Positions 1 to 10,407 of a stretch of 64,000 bases of DNA are shown piece after piece. Source of the DNA: Cryptococcus deneoformans JEC21 (lineage: Eukaryota > Basidiomycota > Tremellomycetes > Tremellales > Cryptococcaceae). The notes under the pieces are model-generated. The model made no database searches, was not told the DNA's origin, and worked only from the letters and a program-made list of their open reading frames with translations. The stretch covers positions 241,799 through 305,798 of the forward strand of contig NC_006693.1 in the NCBI RefSeq assembly GCF_000091045.1, in the 5' to 3' direction. How positions within the stretch are numbered: position 1 is the first letter of the stretch; every line of letters begins with the position of its first letter. The translations under genes and the position numbers were made by a program.

Positions 1-904
1 GCGTCAGTCGAAAGGAGCGCAAGATGAAAAGATGAAATTTAGCGAGAAGGGCTGCAAGATTGCAGCTGCGGTAGGGATGAATAGGGCAGGTGGGCATAGG
101 GCCGAATTGAAGCTGGGTAAATAATAGTATATTACACTGCTGACAAATCAAAGCAGATACAATTCCCGAACACCATTCCCTTCCACTCCACTGTCCTTCC
201 ATTCCCATCCATAATTGATTCTGTTGTTGTCCTACTCTCTATCCGCTCGCCATTCGCCCGTTTCCGAGCTGATCTCTTCCCCTTCCATCCCCATCTAGCG
301 ACTTTCTCTCCTATTCTCGGAGTCTGTCTTGTGGCCTGCATTCGATAAAAATACTCTTGGCTCCAAGAACCCATCATCGAGCATCGAGAGGTAGGTGTTG
401 GTGTGCAGGGTATACACTGTGGACGGAGGGGAATTTGCAGGTAGTCCATACTTATCCTCCTAGCAAGATAAAACGCTCACATATACGCAGTCTCTTCTAT
501 CGTGAATCTGATAGTTTATCTCTTCACTGGTTGCAATAATGCTAACGACTGTATAGGTTCACCGCTGTTCGTTCTCCACCTTCCACACTCCCTTGCCTAT
601 TCTCTCATCATCCTCACTACCATCTTTACTTTCGCCTACTTCACCGACTCATTTGTTCGACTTTCAATGGCGGCGCAAACGTTAGATATATGATGTTATA
701 GAAGCACAGCGCAGTATAAGCATAATGGGTGGCATGATACCGAGTAGAAGGGCATGTGCGAGCTGGCTATGATAAAGGTAAGTCTGTTCCTTAGCGCTCT
801 CTTTTGTAACCTATGCATTGCGTCCTGCTGCCACCTCTGCTCAGCGAGATGGGAGAATGTTGTGAGACTGTTACTCTTCTCGTTGGCATGACGCTATCTG
901 TCAC
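1..904. other. Left-edge non-coding stretch
   Basis: No reading frame here looks like a protein I recognise. The longest open frame (132-449, minus) has biased, non-domain-like composition. The stretch may hold the decayed 5' flank of the pseudogene that follows. I see no RNA gene or repeat. Confidence 0.4.
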
Positions 905-1590
905 ATTGCATCTATGAGTCCACGTTCAAGAGAAGTAGAGAAAGGACATAGACCTACCATACCTGACCAACTATCGAGGCTCAGTAAGTCGGACAATATA
1001 AAAGATATCGGCACTTGGGGGAGCTGTGAGGATTCTTGGCCAACTCCGAGTCCACTTGAGAAGCTTGGCGTCTTTATCTTTGAAACCGAGGAGCAGTTTG
1101 CTAAACGTGAGTCGCATTGGCCGAGCATTGATCGGCCCTTCTGACAGTACTATTGGGGAAACACTCTACGCCAAGGCTGAAGGCTGCAAGAAGCTCGTCG
1201 CCAAGTATGGTATGACCTGTCTCGTCCTCCAGCCTCAACCAGTTTGACGGATGTCCCCAGGGCTCTAAATGTGCTGAGTGGGCCGGGCGAAAGGCTTAAA
1301 ATTGGTTGCTCTCTGTTCCGAGCTTGGTATCGACCAGCTCCAAGTACGTAATATCTTTCGGTCCGCAAGATATTGCGTGTTTGACCAGTTAGTGTACTTT
1401 AGGTTGGATCTAACGATTATGCCGAGGCCAACGCCGCGCCTGAAGAAAAGACTGCCGAGGACATGCGCTGACTCGCTGAGTTCATTGCGAAGCATAATTC
1501 TCCTGTGAAGATTGCTTACGAGTCTTGGTGTTTCTCCAAGCGAGTCATCGACTGGAAGCACACCTGGAGAATTGCCCAGCTCGGTGTAAG
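905..1590 (+). pseudogene. 3-dehydroshikimate dehydratase / sugar-phosphate isomerase-like pseudogene
   Basis: Pieces of a xylose-isomerase-like TIM barrel (AP-endonuclease-2 superfamily) can be followed on the plus strand but never in one frame. An N-terminal segment (...TIPDQLSRLSK) lies near 950-985. Next come GETLYAKAEGCKKLVAKYGM near 1154-1213, NQFDGCPQGSK near 1243-1275, CSELGIDQLQ near 1315-1342, and VGSNDYAEAN followed by SPVKIAYESWCFSKRV near 1404-1550. The frame changes near 1240 and again near 1275. A TGA at about 1470 sits where the reading ...EDMR-stop-LAEF implies Trp (TGG to TGA). After a good splice donor at about 1588 the C-terminal half of the barrel is absent. The family resemblance is to fungal quinate-pathway dehydratases and related cyclitol/sugar isomerases; the true substrate is unknown. 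It lies next to an intact sugar/inositol-type transporter. Confidence 0.6.
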
Positions 1591-2615
1591 TCCTGTTTCT
1601 CCTCCACTTCATTTAACGCCTAATAAAGGGAGTGGCGGAGGAAAAGTGAGAAGCAACGTAACTTACGTAAGTCGGACGTTTAACCAGTAAGAGCGGAGGC
1701 AAAGAACGGAAGTATTATTATTTGCACAGAGTACTGGTACTGTACTCGTGTAGTTATACATCAACCTAATAAAATAGAACACAAAACTGATGTAACCTCA
1801 TTAACCTCACATACCGCCTCGCCACAGTATCATAATTGCAGGAGTGCCCAAGCCTTAGACCGGACGCCATAGTAAATCAAGTTGTTTCCTCTCTAGACTC
1901 TAGAAATTGCCTTTCTTCACCTTCCTGGGGTTCATCTCCACGTAGTTGTCCCATCATACATCCTTCGTCCCATGTGTCAAGTGTCCTCACAGCTCATTAA
2001 TATCAAATATCAAACAAAGTATTGACATCAACTGGGCGCACCCAGGTTGTCACCAGATCCTCACAGTCAAAGGGGCCCTTCGGGGAACGACGTCACTACC
2101 ATATCTCGGTCCCTTTTTACCTTCCAGAACAGCCGCAAAACAAGCCGCAAAACAGCCGGACCGAAGACATAGACTTTGAATTGTTCGTCCCCGGGTTCGT
2201 GGGCGTCCAAAAGATATGCACCATCTCGGTCCTTTTTTTTATCTTCAGAACAGAGCAAAAACAAGCTGCCAAGCGAGCCGCAAAACAATCCGCAAAGCAG
2301 CCGACTGAAGACATAAACTTTTGAACCGTTCGTCCGCCGGGTTCGCGGGGCTCGCAAAAAATATGGGCCATATTGATGGACAACCGTTGCGTCATCAGTG
2401 CAATCGACCAGCAACGTCCAAGATTAATTACTGAAGATCGTCTTGTTATCTTCGGCCAGACGGTGTCATCAGGGTAAGATTCTGGTCAAGAATAGTATAT
2501 AACTCAGGAAGAAAGAAGCACGGAACGTTTCTGCATGCTAAAGAACAACTATTCGCCTCCCAGTTAACAACATTCAACTTTCGATCAATTAACTATTCAA
2601 CTAGCATAAACGTTT
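1591..2615. other. Intergenic region with decayed sequence, upstream of the transporter
   Basis: No coding signal is seen. It contains an imperfect tandem repeat (2097-2362, listed separately). The presumed promoter and 5' leader of the transporter lie in the last few hundred bases; a TATA-like AGTATATAAC is present near 2493-2502. Confidence 0.4.
2097..2362. repeat. Imperfect two-copy tandem repeat, about 125-140 bp units
   Basis: Two diverged direct copies (about 2097-2218 and 2219-2362) share, in the same order, ACCATATCTCGGTCC/ACCATCTCGGTCC, a T-run, TTC(C)AGAACAG, a run of CAAAACAAGCCGC-type units, GAAGACATA(G/A)AC and GTTCGTCC(C/G)(C)CGGGTTCG. Inside each copy a short CCGCAAAACA-like unit is itself repeated. 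The function is unknown; it resembles relic repeat DNA near a subtelomere. Confidence 0.55.
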
Positions 2616-4844
2616 ATGAGTGCAACTCACATTGAGGATCGTGATAATAGCTTTCTGGAAAACAAGGCTATTGATCACACTGAGGAAGTTGAAAATGTTA
2701 AAGGCTCTCAAGAACCGTCTAATCTCTCTGGCTTTGGTGGTCATTTGATAGTGAGTTTATATTTATATTTTACATGACTGTGTAAAACAGGTGTTAACAC
2801 CTGTTCCTAGGATGAAAATCTTGTGCGTGTAGAAGGTGAAGATAAAGTAACATGGTATCTTTGCTTTTTAGTTGCTGCCGTATGTGCATCATCCCGTATT
2901 TTTAGTATAAAGTGGCATTAATTGATTCCTAATAGTCGGCAATCGCTGGCTTCCTATTCGGCTATGACACTGGTGTCGTTGGTGTCGCATTGCCTTTGGT
3001 GGGAACCGACCTCGGTGGCAGCGCACTCAACTCTTCACAGCAAGAAATTATCACTGCAGGTACCACCATCGGGGCTATCTTTGGTTCTGCTATCCTTGGT
3101 GGATGGGGTGATCGCCTTGGACGAAAGATGGCAATCTTGATTTCTGACGTCTTGTAAGTTATCTTTTCGACAGTGTTGTACACTCCCACTTACCTTCTTT
3201 ATAAAGCTTTACCCTCGGTGCCGTGATCATTGCATGCAGTTACTCTGTCCCGCAAATCATTGTCGGTCGAATTGTCCTTGGTGTTGGAGTCGGTGGCGCA
3301 TCTGTCATTGCTCCTCTTTTCATCGCTGAGACAGCGCCTACCGCTGTGCGTGGTCGATGTATTGGTATCAAGTGAGCTTTATAGGTATTATATATGGGTG
3401 GACTTCAGCTGACGCTGGAGCATAGTGCCTTCTTTATTCCCTTCGGTCAGGTGGTCGCCGACGCAATCGGTGCAGGTGTACAGAACCTGCATAATGGGTG
3501 GCGATTACTTTGTAAATATGCATCATACACCTATTTACTGGTCCGCTAACGCATCACCAGTTGCTTTGGGCGTTGTCCCTTCCGTTCTTCAACTGCTTCT
3601 CTTCCACTATCTTCCTGAGTCACCACGAATCCTTATCCTCAGGGGGGATACCGACGGTGCTCGTACCGTCTTCCAGCATATCTACCCTACTGCTACTCCT
3701 GAAATGATCGACTACAAGTTCCGCGTCGCTCAAGAGTACGTCACTGCCACAACCGCGCTTCAGTCTGATACCACTTTCTGGGAAAGAGTGAAGAAAGTAT
3801 GGAAGACTGGATCTTACCGGCGATCTATCACTTGTGTCAGTGTTATTCAAGCCGCCTGTCAACTCTCTGGTTTCAACACCCTTCTCTATTATGCAGGCAC
3901 TCTCTTCGGTCTCCTTGGTCTGTCTAATCCAGCCTTGGGTGGTCTTATCCCTGCCAGTACCAACGCCGTTTTTGTATTAATTGGAATGTCTCTTGTTGAC
4001 AAAGTCGGAAGACGAGGGTTAATGTTATTTGGTGTGCCAATAATGGTATATTTTTTTCATCTACTCTGATGCGTGTTTTCTATGACTAACTCACATCCCT
4101 TCAGCTTCTTGGTCTTGTGTGGAACATCGTTGCTTTCTATTGTGAGTGGTACTATTTCGATTGACCTACCATCATCTCTAACCGTCATGCGAAGACATGT
4201 GCAAGCCGACAGGCGGATTCCTCGACACTTCTTACTCCTATGACACGACAAACGTCAGTGTTGTTATTGGTGGTATCGTCTTGTTCGTCCTCGGTTACGG
4301 TCTCAGCTACAGTCATATCGCTTGGTACCAGGCTGAATATTTGGCCCTCGAAGTACGGTCCATGGGTTGTGGTGTCGCCACCACTGCCAATTGGATTGCC
4401 AACCTCGTTGTCTCCGTCTCCTATCTTTCGGAGCTCGAAACTATGACACCCTCTGGTACCTACGGTTTCTATCTCGGTCTCAGTGTGATCGGCTTTGTGT
4501 TCGTCGTGTTCTGCTTCCCAGAAGCCAGTAAGTACTCTTAATATGCTAGCTTTTATCTTTTTTGGCCGAATACTGATGGCCTCACCTTCCCATCGATAGA
4601 AGAACTGTCCATCGACGAGACGTCCATTTTATTTGAGAACGACTGGGGAGTTAAGCGATCTATTCAGATGCGCAAAGAGCGACGTGAGACTCAAAAACGA
4701 TTCCATGATGCCGAACTCGCCGAAGCTGCCACAGCTCACATTGAAGCTCGTCAGCAAAAGTCGACTTCGGTCAGTCCTGCCGAGCTCTCCAAATTTATGG
4801 CGGGTTTGAAGGGTGGCAAAAGAAAACCTTCTGTCTCGGTTTAA
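2616..4844 (+). CDS. MFS sugar/inositol-type transporter (Itr-like)
   Basis: Nine exons (2616-2750, 2811-2879, 2936-3153, 3207-3371, 3426-3511, 3561-4045, 4105-4141, 4195-4527, 4600-4844) join with consistent phases to give 590 codons, so the gene appears intact. The product is a 12-TM sugar-porter-family permease. TM1 carries GFLFGYDTGVVGVALPL. The loop 2-3 motif is GDRLGRK, and RIVLGVGVGGASVIAPLFIAE precedes the PTAVRGR signature. The mid-loop holds PESPR and the second half DKVGRRG. The cytoplasmic tail has a FPEASKELSIDE variant of the sugar-porter C-terminal motif. The sequence is closer in feel to fungal myo-inositol transporters than to hexose transporters, but the substrate is inferred. 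The ATG at 2616 starts a hydrophilic N-terminus normal for the family. Both neighbours are broken metabolic genes, so this may be the survivor of a sugar/cyclitol group. Plasma-membrane location is expected. Confidence 0.85.
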
Positions 4845-5640
4845 GCCGCAGCTTGAGGACGTCCAGTGTGACAAGTGAACGTGGGGTCTTGATATGTGCT
4901 AGTGTTTTGGCTCTCAAAATGTTCCTAACTGAAGTTCTTGTATTTACATATATATGATCTGTATGCGTGTGATAGATATATATTGAATCTTCTTCTATGA
5001 TATGCATCAGCAGTTTACGTACGAGCAAGTGTGGGGCTTGGATAAAGTGGTCCTATTGCGTATGTTTGAGACAATAATCATGCTTGGGCATCGGTACCAT
5101 TCGATAGCTATGCAACGTAGGAGTGTGTACATACCAACGTATGGAGTAACATGAGATGTACGTAGACGTTTCCCGTATATGGAGCGGAAGGAACAAAGTG
5201 TTGGAAGTGGAGGGTATCCGCCCTACGCACCCCTAAATTCGGCGATAGCCCGGCGTGCCTGTCTTTCTCTTTTGTTCTTCGTACCTTTCTATTCTCTTGT
5301 TCTTCGGCATTATTGCCCATATTCCTTATTGTTCTTCGGCACGATGTACGCTCAGAGCTCTTGTACTGCCTAATATATATATCAAGATCCCTACATCATA
5401 CATCATGCATCATTACTTCTTTTCTTGATCATACGATCGGATTCGCTCTCATTTACAAAGATGGAGACACTGATAACGATGATATGTTACGTAAGGTTTT
5501 ATAAGAAGGAGCCCTCGGCTGGAGCCGAAAGTCACCGAGGCCAGGAGATGGATATCTTCCCATCAAATTATTTATCATACCACTTCCCGTTGAGAATCTT
5601 ACTTTCATACGCCCATCTTATTTACACACAGACACGTACA
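4845..5640. other. Intergenic region between transporter and dehydrogenase pseudogene
   Basis: This holds the 3' flank of the transporter and the former promoter of the next gene. The decamer TTGTTCTTCG occurs three times between about 5270 and 5340. No supported gene. Confidence 0.4.
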
Positions 5641-7071
5641 ATGGCACCATTCACTCTCAACTTAGGTATCATCTCTACTGGTGGCATCTCCACTACCTTC
5701 GCCCACGACCTTGTCGTCGACCCGGCCTGCCATAACATTAAGAATGTCAACCACCCAAGATCGCCGCTGTCGGCTCCTGCTCCGTCTATTCCGCTCAATC
5801 GCTCCTTGACAAGCTCAATGAAAGCTGCGAGGGGAAATCATGGGCTTGGGGAGTGAGGAATGGTGTTCCCGGTAGTGCCAAACCGAGGGGCACTTACGAG
5901 GAAATATACAACGATCCTGTACGCAATCTGGGATCATCTTAAATGCTATGATAAGGCGTATTGACGTACTGCTCTCACAAGTAGGATGCTACAGCCGTCT
6001 ACGTAGGCACCCCACATGTCCTCCACCACCGTAACGCAAAAGGCGTTCTGTTGGCTGGTACACACGTCCTCGAGAAGCCTGCTTATTTCGAAGTCGAAGC
6101 GTTGGACGAGTTGATCAAGATTGCTAAGGAAAACAAAATCTTTATGGAGTGAGTCATTTGTTTGTCTCCTTCTCCTTTTACTCTCTTCCATCTTTTCCTT
6201 TGTAAGCATGTATGCTGATGAGCAACTTCGCAGAACTGTGTGGACTCGATTCCAACCCACCGCCTACGCCGTTGAAGAAGTCATCAAGTCCGGTATTCTC
6301 GGTAAACCCAAGCGTTTTTTTGCCGATTTCTCCATGGGCTGGGACATAGGCGGTACGCTTTCTTATCGCTGTCTAACAATCCATAATCATTACTAATTTG
6401 ATACCATATCAGTTTCGGCCGACACCAGCCAAATGGTCAACCCAGCTCTCGGCGCTGGCTCGCTCCTTGATATGTCTGCCTACCCCTCTGTCTGGGCCAT
6501 GCTCCTCCTCCACCGCCACCCTCTCAACCCCGATAAAGACCCCAAGGCGTTCGTCACCCATCAAACTGTTTACCCGCGCACTGGAGTGGACATCAACTGG
6601 AGGTGGTTGGTGGAATAGAAGGGGCTTATGCCAAGGAATGCCGATGACGGACTCGGATAATGGGGGACAGAAGGATTCGGCGGCGGCTTTGCAGTGTGAG
6701 GAAGGGGATTTGGTTATCACCTGTACGTCCCCTCATTCTCCCCCTTTTCCCTCGCGCTAACTTTTCTTTCCCTCGCCCCCTTTCTTCCTATGTAGACCCC
6801 CTTTACCAACCGGAGACATTCTACTCCACCCTCGTCCCTCCCGCTTCCCGGTACTATCACCTCTTCCACCACTCATCATCACCCTCTCCACGACGGGAAC
6901 AATGGGATGTCATACAAAGCAGATGAGGTTGCGAGGTGTATTAGGGATGGGAAGATTGAGAGTGAGAGGATGCCATGGGAGGAGAGCAGGGTGGGGCAGG
7001 GGTGGGTTGATAAGGTGAGGAAGGAAGGGCCGAGCGAGACTGCCAAGTTGGTGAGGACTGCTGGACAATAG
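5641..7071 (+). pseudogene. Gfo/Idh/MocA-family dehydrogenase pseudogene (dihydrodiol dehydrogenase-like)
   Basis: The N-terminus MAPFTLNLGIISTGGIST gives the Rossmann GxxGxxS-type start of the trans-dihydrodiol/D-xylose dehydrogenase group. It is followed, in another frame, by KIAAVGSCSVYSAQS, then TYEEIYNDP, a spliced exon with AVYVGTPHVLHHRNAK and the family EKPAY motif, and FQPTAYAVEEVIKSG. The frame is broken at least three times. One base is missing in the C-run near 5757. A TAG replaces an expected Trp codon and a one-base shift follows at about 6600-6620. Another shift near 6850 precedes the C-terminus (...RMPWEESRVGQGW, ending at 7069-7071). Introns with good borders remain near 5909-5985 and 6150-6232. 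The lesions are scattered over the gene, so a single sequencing error does not explain them. In life it would oxidise a sugar or cyclitol with NAD(P). It is probably non-functional. Confidence 0.75.
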
Positions 7072-7947
7072 AGTAGGAAGCGGCAAGTGACAAGTGACGA
7101 AGGTCCTTGTGAGATATATCAAAAGCAGAAGGCGAAAACGAATATGCAGACATCAATGTTTACTGCCCCATCATCTAGGCTGTATATATGTTGTGACTTC
7201 CAGCTTTCAAATCATTGATTGCTTCGGCTTGATAAATCGATTAACAAAGAATGGCTTGTAACTTGTCTCGGAAACAAGTCTGACTTGTAACTTGAATCCA
7301 ATCTTTTTTTCTACCTTCTCCTGCGCCTAATCAACATTTACAACAAGGCAGGCAAGACATGAAGTTACAAAAAGAAGATAAACAAAAGAAGGAAGGATAA
7401 CTACGAAGTAATAATGTGATGGCGCAAAACGAATAACGAGTTACGTCGTATTACCATCTCGACTCCTTGTCGCCGCGTCTTTCTACAGTACGTACGTACA
7501 ATGTAGCACGCATGGAGGCGATATGTATGACTACTATTCAGCTATGATGTGAGGCCGTATCCATGCGAGACCACAATTCGGAACACGCCTTCTCTGGCTC
7601 TTCCCTTTGTCACTGTACACACTCTCCAGAATTCAGTATCCATCGTGGGGAATATGGCAACAGCCAGCGGCTGCTCTCGTGGACTGATCTGCTTGCCATT
7701 AAACATCTATAACTGTAATTGTATCTACTCTTAGGATCGTCTTGGACATGTGATTGTATGGCATACAAGTAACATATCTTTACAAGATGATGCCTATTCC
7801 AACTCCCAATATATACAACAGAAACCATATATACAACAGAAACCATATATACAACAGAAACCATATATACAACAGAAACCAATATGTACAACAAAAACCG
7901 CTATCCCCTCCTCTTTGTCCACCCACTCAACAGCCGAAGCTGTCCCT
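7072..7947. other. Intergenic region with an 18-bp minisatellite
   Basis: No gene is supported between the pseudogene and the convergent unknown gene. The stretch likely contains both 3' UTRs. The minisatellite at 7809-7899 is described separately. Confidence 0.45.
7809..7899. repeat. Minisatellite, 18-bp unit x4 plus one diverged unit
   Basis: The unit ATATATACAACAGAAACC is present four times without change (7809-7880), followed by a diverged fifth unit (7881-7899). Perfect copies suggest recent slippage or unequal exchange. It lies about 50 bp downstream of the stop codon of the minus-strand gene that ends at 7948, so it may be transcribed in a 3' UTR. Confidence 0.9.
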
Positions 7948-9984
7948 TCATCCCCGGGCCAACAAGACGCCCATCTGGTCCCGAGTGACCAGCTTCACCC
8001 GCACCCCGAGCATCGTTAGGCGGTCCTTAAAGGCCGCCAACGTAAGCTCGCCCGACTCTGGGTCGATATCTTCAAGGTCGATATCGACAGGGTCGGGCTT
8101 GTTGACTATTGGGGGGGGATCGTGGCGGAGATCGTCAAGGATAAGACCTGCCTTATTGGAGCCGAAGGACGTGTCAAACGACGAGTCCAACTGTCCAGAG
8201 GAGTCACTGTCGACGGAGGAGGGAGCCCTAGAGCATCTGGCACCTACAGTCGATTCGTAAGCGTAGCTTCAACGTGGAAGATTAAAAGGTGCATACGGTC
8301 ATTGGAGAGGAGGGAGGCCATGATGGACGTCTTCATGTGGAACATTTCCTTAGGAGCGGATAGCCTCTCCAGGCCTCTCCTGAACTCTTGCGGTGCAGTG
8401 GACGTTCGACTGTCAAACGCCTCAGCACGACGAGAAGAGGAGCCTCCGCCTGCACCCCTACCGCCAGGACGAGACCCTCCACCAAGACGCGACCCTCCGC
8501 CACGTGAGTTATCGCCTCCAGGGCCAGAGTTTCCGCCGTGCGAGCCATCATTATCCTTGCCAGGTGGCTTGTCGTCCCCTGGCTTGTCCTCTTCATCTTT
8601 CTCTTCATCATACAAATCCGCCAATGTGCGCTTGTTCCTCTTGGTCGAACGACGACTGTGTCGCCTGCGCCCAACTTCTAATCCTTTCAATCTCATGTCG
8701 GTGGCTGAATCAGCGGTCGCATCAACAGGAACATGATGAGCAAAAGGGAGGGGCAGGTCGTTGAGGAAGCGTTGCGTTGGAAGTGCCGCTGCATGAGCGA
8801 GGAACAAGAGAATGGTCGCATCGAGGTGATACCTTGCCTCTTTATTCAAAGTGGCGTTGGCACGGTCGCTGATCAGACAATTGGGAGGCGACGACCAAAA
8901 GTCTTGCAGCTCTGCGAGTTCCTCGACAGAGTAATCATCTGGCAGATATCCAAAATGTCGTCTGGATTTCTCCAAAAACTCGCTATCTGCCTCTAGGGCA
9001 AGTACGGGAATGTCTGGGGTCGAGTCTCGAGAGAGATACACAACCCGATAAAAGTATTCGTTGACTATAGAGAGACCGAAAATACAACCCGAGATGGCGT
9101 AGCCTAATATGACATACCACATAGTCTGAAACACGCCTTCCTGGCAGAGGTATCTGAGAGATTTCTCGTCGTTCTGTCTTTTAGCCTCGCCGGTAAGAAA
9201 AGTCGCTAGTTTCATCCACTTCAATTCGATGACCGCATAAAGCGTTCGTTTCCAGCCCGATGAGCAGCTGAGATCTTTGACAACACCGATAAGAGAGGCA
9301 TCAGGAGTAGTGGCACCATCCTTTTTTGATTTGGAGGTGTCTTGCGATTGAGAGGGCTATGTTGAACGCGTAATAAGCATTGTGTCACCTTTTGCACAAG
9401 CCATGACTCACGACTCCCAGGACTTTCCCCGTCCGGCGTCTGTACACATCCACCAGATCTAGCTTGGCCCACTCTTTGTCATGTCTGTCGTAGAAGGTCG
9501 ATTTCAAATTTGATTGATGAAAGAATTTGGTAGCCCTCGTCATGTGGTTGTAGTTCTCTTGGATGAACCGATCAAGATAGCGACGAAAAACACTGTCATC
9601 GAACATCTGCTCGTCATCGATCACCCCGTCCCTGTACTCATTGGCCCAGGGTTGGCCCAGATAGTCGCCTTGGCATGTCTCATCGTAGGAGCGGATAGTG
9701 AGGTATTCGGAGGCTTCATAAGGTTCGCTGAGGTCGAAGGGGACGAGAGAGAGAGGATATGGTCGGTCTTTGTTTTTGGGGTGGCCGCCGTATGCAATGG
9801 GATCGTCACGAGGGGATTTCGGATGTTCAGGGAGTGTCTGATATGATGAAGGGAGCGAGGATAAGGGTGAGTCGGAAGCAGAAGGGGGGGATAATGAAGT
9901 CAGGTGCGAGTCTGCAGTAAGTTGAGCTGGTGCCGCAGCTCGTGTCGACGCGCATTCTCGTTCCTGTGTATCGGGCGAGGTCAT
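7948..9984 (-). CDS. Unknown 642-residue protein with PD...ExK-type (nuclease-like) pattern
   Basis: Three exons (9984-9412, 9356-8297, 8243-7948) join in phase and give 642 residues. Residues 1-60 are Ser/Pro/Thr-rich. The middle contains TPDASLIGVV and, 24 residues on, LYAVIELK. These place D210 and E235-x-K237 in the order and spacing of PD-(D/E)XK nuclease folds, followed by a helix with a Gln (CQEGVFQTMWYVI) and a hydrophobic segment. The region after about residue 400 is low complexity, rich in Gly, Ser, Arg and Asp, and probably disordered. Similar endonuclease-like domains of unknown role are widespread in basidiomycete accessory proteins. I infer a restriction-endonuclease-like fold but not activity. 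The hydrophobic stretch could instead be a membrane segment. The gene abuts the retrotransposon island 400 bp upstream, so it sits at the edge of the former subtelomere. Confidence 0.7.
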
Positions 9985-10391
9985 TGTGGAAGTGGAGGGT
10001 GGAGAAAAAGTGAGAGAGTAATAGAGGATTGAATGGACAAAACGATGAGGACTGGGAAGAGAAGGCGGGAAGGAAGATAAGAAGTTGAATTATCGATTGT
10101 AGATTGATTCGTTCCGCGCAACGTGTTGGACCGGTGGTGACGAACAGTGAGACGTAATACGTAATCCTCGACATCCTCAACATCACCGCCGGCCACCTCG
10201 CTCCTCCGTCGGTCCGTCCTCTCTAGTCCTCCCCTTCCAAATAACCATACTTACGTAAGTAATTGTTCACGCACCCATCTCGATTCTCGATGTCTCGACT
10301 GGGCCTGCCATGGTGCTTTCTGCTTTCGTGTTTCTCATCTTTATTCTCCATCGGCTCATATCATATATTGGTGCAACAACAGCAAGCGGCC
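9985..10391. other. Promoter region of the unknown gene, up to the telomere repeats
   Basis: This is the upstream region of the minus-strand gene at 7948-9984. The sequence is unremarkable until it meets two telomere units at 10392. No gene is seen. Confidence 0.4.
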
Positions 10392-10407
10392 TTAGGGGGT
10401 TAGGGGG
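10392..10407 (+). repeat. Interstitial telomere repeats (TTAGGGGG)2
   Basis: Two perfect adjacent copies of TTAGGGGG, the Cryptococcus telomere unit, are directly followed by the 3' end of a Cnl1 element on the minus strand (TTATAGAGGTTGCA read on the plus strand). The G-rich strand reads 5' to 3' toward higher coordinates, which is the orientation of a chromosome end lying to the right of the left-hand genes. Confidence 0.9.

Noticed and set aside
7610..7894. Minus-strand protein with MVSVVY repeats
   Set aside because: Translation of the 18-bp minisatellite only.
7809..7899. CRISPR-like array
   Set aside because: Units are contiguous with no spacers, in a eukaryotic genome.
8122..8736. 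204-codon plus-strand Pro-rich frame
   Set aside because: Antisense shadow of the Gly/Arg-rich part of the gene at 7948-9984, whose spliced frame is coherent.
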